Assembly: GCA_028752905.1 (NCBI GenBank)
Contig: JAQNBH010000014.1
Location: 4,228,595-4,292,594, forward strand
Source of the DNA: Cladorhizidae sp. MBARI D1340-BT2
Lineage: Eukaryota > Porifera > Demospongiae > Poecilosclerida > Cladorhizidae
Length of the DNA: 64,000 nucleotides
Reading direction: 5' to 3'
The translations under genes and the position numbers were made by a program. Position 1 is the first letter of the stretch; each line of letters begins with the position of its first letter. The notes under the pieces were generated by a model. The model saw only the letters and a program-made list of their open reading frames with translations, was not told the DNA's origin and ran no database searches. This document shows positions 55,671-64,000 of this stretch, one piece after another.

Positions 55671-56753
55671 CGGACCTTGCCCCTTGTTCTGCCTCTCCTG
55701 GTTACTCCATTAGGCCAACCTCCCCTCAGCCTCCTCCAAGGTTCATACCTCCAGTGAAGGTTCTGAAGAGGACTCCTAGGGCTTCCAGGGATCAAGCAGG
55801 TTCATGTATGAAATTGGCCACTATTTTGGAGGGTGTAGTTAGCATGAACAATGTCACTGCTTGGGAGAGGTTGTTACACTTTAGTACACAATGCCTGAAG
55901 GTACCTACTTGCTGTGGCCGGAAATGGTCCTTGGCTGCCATGGTCAACGGACAGCTGAGAGAGGAGGAGGATCCCTGTATCACTACCCTTTCCACCAAGA
56001 GGGGTTGGGGAAAACTGAAGGATCCAATGGAGTCCTTAGGCAGCAGGGTGTCAGAGAAGTTGGAAAAGGAGATTTCAAGGGAGTAGTTTGCCTTGCGTGT
56101 TCTGAGGACTCTATGGCAGACAGAAGTGCTGAAACCTTCATGGCCTTGAAAGAGCAGCACCCACCTCCTCATCCAGACTCTTATATCCCACCAGCCCCAA
56201 ATATCAACGTGCTGCCGCTATCCGTATCCGCATAGGATGTGGCACAGGCTATCAAGACATTTCCAAATGGGTCTGCTGGGAGGCCAGATGGGTTGAGACC
56301 ACAGCACCAACTGGCCCAATGCTGAGATCTCCTTCCTCCTCAATGCTCTGGCCTCCTTTGCTTTTCTGGTTTTGGAAGGGAAAACTCCATTAAGTATCCA
56401 CGCATTCTTTTTTGAAGCTACCCTTGTTGCCCTGGAGAAGAAAGGAGGTGGGGTCAGGCCCATTGTAGTGGGTTGTATCCTCCGCAGGTTGGCGGCAAAG
56501 ATCGCTGGGAACAAGGTGATGGAGCAACATGGTAACCTTTTTGGCTCCCAAGCAGCTGGTTATGGGATTAGTGGAGGTGCAGAAGCAGCAGTCCTTGCTG
56601 CCAGACAATACCTCAGTCTACAGCTAAGCCCTGATCAAACTTGATTTCAAGAATGCCTTTAATTGGGACAAGATGTTGGAGCTGTTGAAGCTCTAGCCCC
56701 TAGCATCTACCCTTTTGTACACTCTGTATACTCGACACCATCTTCTCTTCTCT

Positions 56754-56776
56754 GGGGGGGGAGGGGGGGGGGGGGG
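56754..56776. repeat. G-rich run inside the retroelement
   Basis: A 23-base stretch of G with a single A. It replaces the expected continuation after SSLLWG of the reverse transcriptase. Confidence 0.85.
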
Positions 56777-56979
56777 AACTATCGATTCATCAGAAGTGTG
56801 CTATCTCCACCACCACTGCACTCTCCTATCTTCTGAGTTTTGTGTGATGTACTTCATACTAGGGGGCCCTCGGAGGAGATTCTGTGAGACTTGGAAATCA
56901 TCGAGTCATTGTCGGAGATTGGCTTGAGCTTGAACAATCAGAAGTCTAAGATTAGCTGTAATGACCCAGTGACGAGAGG

Positions 56980-57265
56980 CACATCATCATGACTCTGCCT
57001 GGAGCTAGAGTTGTTGACCTGTCATGTGCTACCTTACTGGACCATCATCATGACTCTGCCTGGAGCTAACCTATCATGTGCTACCTTACTGGACCATCAT
57101 CACGACTCTGCCTGAAGCTAGAGTTGTTGACTTGTCATGTGCTACCTTACTGGACCATCATCATGACTCTGCCTGGAGCTAGAGTTGTTGACCTGTCATG
57201 TGCTACCTTACTGGACCATCATCATGACTCTGCCTGGAGCTAACCTATCATGTGCTACCTTACTG
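56980..57265. repeat. Tandem repeat of about 61 bases, five copies
   Basis: The unit contains CATCATCATGACTCTGCCTG, GAGCTAGAGTTGTTGAC and CATGTGCTACCTTACTGGAC. Two copies lack the GAGTTGTTGAC part. Confidence 0.9.
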
Positions 57266-57267
57266 CC

Positions 57268-59635
57268 CTTCAAGAGCTCTCCTTCAAGAGCTCTCCTTCA
57301 AGAGCTCTCCTTCAAGAACTCTCCTTCAAGAACTCTCCTTCAAGAACTCTCCTTCAAGAGCTCTCCTTCAAGAACTCTCCTTCAAGAACTCTCCTTCAAG
57401 AGCTCTCCTTCAAGAGCTCTCCTTCAAGAACTCTCCTTCAAGAACTCTCCTTCAAGAACTCTCCTTCAAGAACTCTCCTTCAAGAACTCTCCTTCAAGAG
57501 TTCTCCTTCAAGAGCTCTCCTTCAAGAACTCTCCTTCAAGAACTCTCCTTCAAGAGCTCTCCTTCAAGAGCTCTCCTTCAAGAGCTCTCCTTCAAGAACT
57601 CTCCTTCAAGAACTCTCCTTCAAGAGCTCTCCTTCAAGAGCTCTCCTTCAAGAGCTCTCCTTCAAGAACTCTCCTTCAAGAACTCTCCTTCAAGACCTCT
57701 CCTTCAAGAGCTCTCCTTCAAGAGCTCTCCTTCAAGAGCTCTCCTTCAAGAACTCTCCTTCAAGAGCTCTCCCTCATGAACTCTCCTTCAAGAGCTCTCC
57801 TTCAAGAACTACTCTCCTTCAAGAGCTCTCCTTCAAGAGCTCTCCTTCAAGAACTCTCCTTCAAGAACTCCCTTTCAAGAGCTCTCCTTCAAGAGCTCTC
57901 CTTCAAGAACTCTCCTTCAAGACCTCTCCTTCAAGACCTCTCCTTCAAGAGCTCTCCTCTCCTTCAAGAACTCTCCTTCAAGAACTCTCCTTCAAGAACT
58001 CTCCTTCAAGAGCTGTCCTTCAAGAGCTCTCCTTTAAGAACTCTCCTTCAAGAGCTCTCCTTCAAGAACTCACCTTCAAGAACTCTCCTTCAAGAGCTCT
58101 CCTTCAAGAACTCTCCTTCAAGAGCTCTCCTGCAAGAGCTCTCCTTCAAGAACTCACCTTCAAGAACTACTCTCCTTCAAGAACTCACCTTCAAGAACTA
58201 CTCTCCTTCAAGAACTCTCCTTCAAGAGCTCTCCTTCAAGAGCTCTCCTTCAAGAACTCTCCTTCAAGAACTCTCCTTCAAGAACTCCCCTTCAAAAACT
58301 CTCCTTCAAGAACTCCCTTTCAAGAGCTCTCCTTCAAGAACTCTCCTTCAAGAACTCTCCTTCAAGAGTTCTCCTTCAAGAGCTCTCCTTCAAGAGCTCT
58401 CCTTCAAGAGCTCTCCTTCAAGAGCTCTCCTTCAAGAGCTCTCCTTCAAGAACTCTCCTTCAAGAGCTCTCCTTCAAGAGCTCTCCTTCAAGAGCTCTCC
58501 TTCAAGAACTCTCCTTCAAGAGCTCTCCTTCAAGAACTCTCCTTCAAGAACTCTCCTTCAAGAGCTCTCCTTCAAGAACTCTCCTTCAAGAACTCTCCTT
58601 CAAGAACTAACCTCTCCTTCAAGAACTCTCCTTCAAGAACTATCCTTCAAGAACTCTCCTTCAAGAGCTCTCCTTCAAGAGCTCTCCTTCAAGAGCTCTC
58701 CTTCAAGAACTCTCCTTCAAGAACTCTCCTTCAAGAGCTCTCCTTCAAGAGCTCTCCTTCAAGAGCTCTCCTTCAAGAACTCTCCTTCAAGAACTAACCT
58801 TCAAGAGCTCTCCTTCAAGAACTCTCCTTCAAGAACTAACCTTCAAGAGCTCTCCTTCAAGAGCTCTCCTTCAAGAACTCTCCTTCAAGAGCTCTCCTTC
58901 AAGAGCTCTCCTTCAAGAGCTCTCCTTCAAGAGCTCTCCTTCAAGAGCTCTCCTTCAAGAACTCTCCTTCAAGAACTCTCCTTCAAGAACTCTCCTTCAA
59001 GAGTTCTCCTTCAAGAGCTCTCCTTCAAGAACTCTCCTTCAAGAACTACTCTCCTTCAAGAACTCTCCTTCAAGAACTAACCTTCAAGAGCTCTCCTTCA
59101 AGAACTCTCCTTCAAGAACTAACCTTCAAGAGCTCTCCTTCAAGAGCTCTCCTTCAAGAGCTCTCCTTCAAGAGCTCTCCTTCAAGAACTCTCCTTCAAG
59201 AACTCTCCTTCAAGAGCTCTCCTTCAAGAGCTCTCCTTCAAGAACTACTCTCCTTCAAGAACTCTCCTTCAAGAACTCTCCTTCAAGAGCTCTCCTTCAA
59301 GAACTCTCCATCCTTCAAGAACTCTCCTTCAAGAACTCTCCTTCAAGAACTCTCCTTCAAGAACTCTCCTTCAAGAGCTCTCCTTCAAGAACTCTCCTTC
59401 AAGAGCTCTCCTTCAAGAACTCTCCTTCAAGAACTCTCCTTCAAGAGCTCTCCTTCAAGAACTCTCCTTCAAGAGCTCTCCTTCAACAACTCTCTTTCAA
59501 GAGCTCTCCTTCAAGAACTACACTCCTTCAAGAGCTCTCCTTCAAGAGCTCTCCTTCACGAACTCCCATTCAAGAACTCTCCTTCAAGAACTCCCTTTCA
59601 AGAGCTCTCCTTCAAGAGCTCTCCTTCAAGAACTT
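57268..59635. repeat. Minisatellite, 14-base unit, about 168 copies
   Basis: TTCAAGAGCTCTCC alternating with TTCAAGAACTCTCC in irregular order. Frames of several hundred codons (LLQELSFKNSPSRA) exist only because three units make 14 stop-free codons in each frame. TTCAAGAA is a TTC-NN-GAA half of a heat-shock element. Confidence 0.97.
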
Positions 59636-59805
59636 GATGTGTAACAGTTCCTCAGGGTAACTCCAGAATTAACCAATCATAGGAGATGTTTTCCATGTTT
59701 ATTAACAAACACACATACACACATACACACATAGAGATGAGTAGTTTACTATGTTTGGTGAAGGTCTGCTGAGAGAGGAAGCGCCTCACTACACCAACTG
59801 ATCAT

Positions 59806-59870
59806 TCACTTCTTTGCTGTGGCAACTTTTGTGAAGGAGATTCCAAAACATTTTGGAAGTGTTTTTGAAA
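59806..59870 (-). CDS. Candidate terminal exon of an unrecognised minus-strand gene
   Basis: After the acceptor CCACTTCTAG (59871) a 65-base stretch encodes SKTLPKCFGISFTKVATAKK and a TGA. AATAAA follows 103 bases downstream on the same strand (59703-59698). The combination of acceptor, basic C-terminal tail, stop and poly(A) signal suggests a gene end, but no upstream exon was identified and no family is recognised. Confidence 0.3.
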
Positions 59871-59914
59871 CTAGAAGTGGCCAAAACCAAAAGACGTTAA
59901 GTCTGAGATATGAG

Positions 59915-60530
59915 TGGGTGTGGTCTGAGATATGAGGGTGTGGGGGGTGTGAGATATGAGGGTGTGGGGGGTGTGAGATATGAGGGTGTGGGGGGGGTGA
60001 GGTATGAGGGTGTGGGGGGGTGAGGTATGAGGGTGTGGGGTGTGTGAGTTATGAGGGTGTGGGGTGTGTGAGATATGAGGGTGTGGGGTGTGTGAGGTAT
60101 GAGGGTGTGGGTGTGTGAGATATGAGGGTGTGGGTGTGTGAGGTATGAGGGTGTGGGGGTGTGAGATATGAGGGTGTGGGTGTGTGAGATATGAGGGTGT
60201 GGGGTGTGTGGGTTATGAGGGTGTGGGGTGTGTGAGCTATGAGGGTGTGGGGGTGTGATGTATGAGGGTGTGGGCATGTGTGAAATATGAGGGTGGGTGT
60301 GTGAGATATGAGGGTGTGGGGTGTGTGGGATATGAGGGTGTGGGGTGTGAGATATGAGGGTGTGGGGTGTGAGATATGAGGGTTGGGGGTGTGAGGTATG
60401 AGGGTGTGGGCATGTGTGAGATATGAGGGTGGGTGTGTGAGATATGAGGGTGTGGGGTGTGTGAGATATGAGGGTGTGTGTGTGTGTGCATACTGGGGTA
60501 GGGGTGTGTGTGTGTGCACAGGGGTAGGAG
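59915..60530. repeat. Minisatellite, about 20-22-base unit
   Basis: About 28 copies of GATATGAGGGTGTGGGGTGT with length variation, grading into GTGTGTGT at the right edge. Confidence 0.92.
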
Positions 60531-60606
60531 GCTGTGTGTGCATGTGTGTGTGAGTGTGCCTTTTGTGACATCAGCCATTTACTGAAATAGAGTTAGGTCC
60601 TCTGTG

Positions 60607-60790
60607 TCACCTGAGGCGGGCAGACTTATGGAATCTAGTTACTGCCCCAATATCTGGAAAGCTATTGGATGTCTGGGTCCAGCAGGCTAGGTCATTAAAC
60701 ACGTCTCGGTACAGTGTGGACCAATAGAAGCTCTGCTGGATCGTGTGAGTGGTCTGTCCTTTGCCAATGCAAGATTGAGCCATGAAGCAC
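60607..60790 (-). pseudogene. Gypsy-type integrase remnant
   Basis: One minus-strand frame reads GQTTHTIQQSFYWSTLYRDV followed by FNDLACWTQTS, resembling the HHCC zinc-binding region of Ty3/Gypsy integrases (FYWPxLYRDV then CxxC). The His pair is not in frame, the second Cys is missing and a TGA ends it at 60607. No LTR or other pol domain is nearby. Confidence 0.45.
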
Positions 60791-60879
60791 AGGCTATGAA
60801 CTCGATGAACGTGTTCTGGTCATAATTTAACAAAATCTGAGGGCCACTAGTTGTCATGAAACTCCCCAAAGCTTTTTAA

Positions 60880-62745
60880 TTTTAACCCCCCAGATGGTCC
60901 AGTGTGGCAGGCAATCCTGCGATGGTCTATGTATGTCCAATCAGAGTTGTTGCCCGTCTAACGCCCGCCACAATAAGTGTCCAACAATGGCTCTCTCTCT
61001 CCCAAGTGCTTTACAAGCAAAAGGGTTAAGATCATTTTTAAGGCAGGCATTTTGCTAGGCAGCTTCCTGACAGATCAGAAGTAACCCTTTGAAAGCCTTA
61101 GCTGTAATTACCTCACATGCCAAAGCCAATTAACAGAGCCACACATCTACATACCTCTAGTGCACTGATTAGGATCTTTCCTGGATTGTAGCCCATTCCG
61201 TGTTGATATGCATTAGTTATCAACCCAAGATCTACAAATGCGCTAAGGAAAGTCTGAGAAGCTGTCTGAGTAAATTATACTTCCACACCTTCCACACCTA
61301 GTGCACTAAGCTTACATAATCTAGCCACTATACATGCCTGCCTATGGAACTAGCATGACCAAATTCTAGCTTACATAATCTAGCCACTATACATGCCCCT
61401 ATGGAACTAGAGCCCTAGCCCTAGCCCTAGCCCTAGCATGACCAAATTCTAGCAGACCATTTAGAAAGAAAAAAGCTGGTTATCTTTTTCCTTTGGTGTA
61501 TGTAAATGGAGCTCTTGTGATGGATGCCTGTACCAGATAAATAAATATATACCTAGCTCTTATGATGGATGCCTGCACTAGAACAAGAACAAAGAAAGCC
61601 TATAATATGCCAGAACTTAGCTTAGCACATTACTTGCAAGTACAGTGGTCTTTCTACAAAGCTTAAAGTCATAGCCAAGTAGCTGTCGTCCTAGCAGCTT
61701 GGTCTAGTCTTAGCCAACTGAACAAGACCACAGATGACGAGGCCTTCCACCACATCACAACCACACCTTAAGAGAGTAAAACCAACTTCTTACTCCTGCC
61801 AAGTGATCTGCAGCATCTTCCTGAGAATTCAAGCAGGCTTGGAATGTGGCAACACACAAGGCAGAGTGTTGCGTTGCAGTACACAGTGTAATGCGGAGTA
61901 ACAAACCTTGAACTTGACCTCGATTCCCACCATCACTGGAAAACATCTTCAGCTGAGGGAGACATCTATCTGTGCGCTATCGTGTGTGTCGATGAGACGT
62001 TGACTCTGCAAGCAAGCTACAATAGCTGCAGGTAACCATCACTATCGTAACTGGCTACACAGCTTCTTAGCCACTTCACCTGGTAGCAAAACCACTAGCT
62101 AGCTGTCACAGCTAGCCATGACTTACCACCTTCACCTTGGCCTCCTTGTTGAACAGATATATCTGCCAACAAGCAGTGACAGGCTCTCACCACTCCCTCC
62201 TATGTAGTCCACAAATCCCATAATTTTTACTATGAACTGGACACTTGATGGGGTGCAGTTTATCATGTGTTCGACTCTATAGCACTTTGATTGGTTCAAT
62301 GTGATGCACTGGATGCAGGAGATGAATTAAGATCTTGCGTTTCATCGCAATTCTAGTTCACACTAGTGCCACTATCAAGCAAGCAACTACAAAAGCTGGC
62401 ACAGCCAAGAGATGATCTTTTTAACTCTGTCACCAGTGACTTTCTAGAAGCTTACGATTGTCTGTCAACATATACTACGTTTAGGAACCACTAAACTCCC
62501 TAGCAACCAGAATGTATAACGGAAATGAATTTTGAAAAAGGTTGCCTAGCAACAAACCACAAAATGATTACATGGATATGAATATCATTATAGTCACCAG
62601 GTGAAGAAATGCTCAATGAGGATGCTATCAAAAGTTCCGCACTGAGAGATTTGCTTGGCTGAGGGACCAGATATACCAGAAAAATGACTGATATTAATAC
62701 TCTGACTGGCTAACCTGCAAAACACGCATGCATGCATGCACACAC
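60880..62745. other. Unassigned single-copy sequence
   Basis: No gene supported. Noted: a small duplication (TTACATAATCTAGCCACTAT at about 61312 and 61371); CCCTAGCC copies at 61401-61430; a short minus-strand frame starting MFSSDGGNRGQVQ at 61946 before a GT; and an ATG at 62221 (minus, MGFVDYIGGS) before a GTGAGA. The missing USP22 N-terminal exons would be expected on this strand, but I could not find the ZnF-UBP cysteines here. Confidence 0.5.
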
Positions 62746-62747
62746 TG

Positions 62748-62748
<1 letters not shown>

Positions 62749-62794
<46 letters not shown>
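62749..62794. repeat. (CA)n microsatellite
   Basis: About 23 CA dinucleotides, preceded by the palindromic CATGCATGCATGCA. Confidence 0.95.
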
Positions 62795-62795
<1 letters not shown>

Positions 62796-62799
62796 CCTC

Positions 62800-64000
62800 C
62801 AGTTACCCAGCAAAGAATGCTTTGCTCTTAGCTGTCTTCTTCTAAATTCAGAGATAGGTTCTATTCACTGCAGGTTTACAACGACAGTCTTATTGATTTC
62901 TTCATTCTCTCCTTCCTTCTCTATCTCTGTGCTGAAGCTGGCATGTCGAGAGCATCATCACTCCCACTGATTATATTTCTCTGCTCAGTGTCTCGATTAC
63001 AGCACGCTTCAAACATGGCTCCTCCCACAAGCAAGCAGAGACTTATTCTGATTTTTAAGGTTCAGTTTGCCATTGCCATCTGACAACCCGAAATCATCGG
63101 CAAAATATACCATCAACACTTTAGATGCCATCTATTCAGCTGCCATGCTCCCATTTTACCTTAGAAACCTAACGATTGCGGACTAGGGATTTCCCCTGCT
63201 TCTAGAGCTATGATTCGGGCATGCTCTGATCTGTTAAGCTGGCACTAGGTAAAAAAATGAGCCAAGATACGGCCAAGTTTCTTGATAGCGGGCATCTTCA
63301 AACACTAGGTTAAGGTAGGTTAAGGTGTAAAGTATTTACAAGAGGTGTAAGGTTTCACTTGAGAGTTTACAAGGTGTCAAGTTGTTTACAAGAACTGTAA
63401 GTGAGTGTAAAGTGGATGCTACTTTGTGGGAGGGGTTGCCACTTACTAAGTCTATTCCCCCAACTTTTTGGGGTCCCCTTACAGCATCACACTCTTAATA
63501 AGGATATGCTGCTCGGCCGTCGCGTCGAATCACTTCTAGCTGTTCACAATATCGGAGTCGTCACTTGAGCAAACTTGAACTTTCATCCAACCGGAACCAC
63601 GCCCATTAATTAACGGAAGCCAGCGTTCATCTCATTTGCGCATCCTATGTACTAGGGAAAGTTCCCACTGCTTCGATAGCCTTTCGTCGTCCATTCAGAT
63701 TTGAAATCTGAAATCACCAGCTTTTACTGAAATAATCAAAATAAAGCATACCAGAATGACGAAAAACTCAAATAAACTCGCACCAGAATAATGCAATCGC
63801 AGGTCGCAACGCCGCTAGAATAGAACTCAATTCTATTCGGTGTGATTTTGTGTTCACAATATTTTTAAAACGACGCATCGCATCGCGTCACAACGCTTGA
63901 GCGTTTGCATATTGTGAATCATCCTTTATAGGGGCTTGGGGGGAGGGTTTGGCGGGGGGGGTTCAAGAAGTGCAAACATGCGGTCGCCTCCATAAGCCGC
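62800..64000. other. Unassigned right edge with more CpG
   Basis: No coding region is supported. From about 63480 the sequence becomes richer in CG (GGCCGTCGCGTCGAATCA; ACGACGCATCGCATCGCGTC), which could mark a promoter region, but no start exon or core element is clear. Confidence 0.4.

Larger units (their letters stand above)
54166..56970 (+). pseudogene. Dead retroelement with reverse transcriptase, interrupted by a minisatellite
   Basis: The N-terminal part (54166-54390) has a finger-like CSGCLRGFSLTAAGLVHSSG. After the array it resumes with PPVKVLKRTPRASRD, WERLLHFSTQCLKVP and RKWSLAAMVN. A frame shift near 56070 leads into GDFKGVVCLACSEDSMAD and HPPPHPDSYIPP. After another shift come FPNGSAGRPDGLRPQH and VALEKKGGGVRPIVVGC, then AGYGISGGAEAAVLAARQYL (RT fingers and palm), then KLDFKNAFN and ALAPSIYPFVHSVYS, and finally EIIESLSEIGLSLNNQKSKI. 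The catalytic DD box region near 56850 is scrambled. From memory this is an invertebrate RT family with an N-terminal zinc finger, most likely non-LTR. At least three frame changes and stops make it inactive. Confidence 0.75.

Noticed and set aside
57185..59080. A 631-residue frame repeating LLQELSFKNSPSRA
   Set aside because: A 14-base unit gives the same 14-residue repeat in each frame of the strand. No start context, splice sites or homology.

Overview
The window is animal nuclear DNA. Its genes are split by GT-AG introns, and two conserved animal genes can be read exon by exon. NUBP1 (plus strand) has coding exons from 19208 to 32175. USP22 (minus strand) has coding exons from 53401 down to 32456. 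The two genes converge, with 280 bases between their stop codons. The mix of mobile elements (a retroelement with a recognisable RT domain, a pogo/Tigger remnant, a Gypsy integrase remnant, MITE-like palindromes) and the extreme load of minisatellites suggest a marine invertebrate. A sponge or cnidarian is my best guess, but the sequence does not settle the species. I saw no bacterial genes, CRISPR array, tRNA or rRNA.

Layout. 1-12.6 kb: tandem arrays, one C2H2 zinc-finger exon on the minus strand (2150-2688), a possible piggyBac-type remnant near 5.1 kb, and two copies of a dispersed element (about 1.2-2.1 kb and 9.4-10.5 kb). 12667-15215: a DNA transposon with terminal inverted repeats of about 0.5 kb, a TTCC target duplication and a decayed, internally deleted gene. 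15.4-19.2 kb: tandem arrays and a pyrimidine-rich block that runs directly into the first visible NUBP1 exon. 19.2-32.2 kb: NUBP1, whose introns hold ten or more arrays, one of them 3.5 kb. 32.4-53.4 kb: USP22, whose introns hold a 4.4-kb array of a 49-base unit, a 2.5-kb array of a 30-base unit and many others. 54.2-57.0 kb: a dead retroelement with a minisatellite expanded inside its reading frame. 57.3-59.6 kb: a 14-base array. 59.7-64 kb: mostly unassigned sequence with a Gypsy integrase scrap and a weak candidate terminal exon.

Adding up the array coordinates, roughly half of the window is tandem repeat, with more than 25 unrelated unit sequences. In the two recognised genes the arrays lie only in introns, sometimes touching the splice sites, while the coding exons are nearly intact. 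The one exception is a 1-base shift in a USP22 exon at 49740-49743. NUBP1 acts in cytosolic Fe-S cluster assembly and USP22 in the SAGA deubiquitinase module. They are neighbours here, with no sign of a shared pathway. Several arrays arose inside mobile elements, and different copies of one dispersed element carry different arrays.
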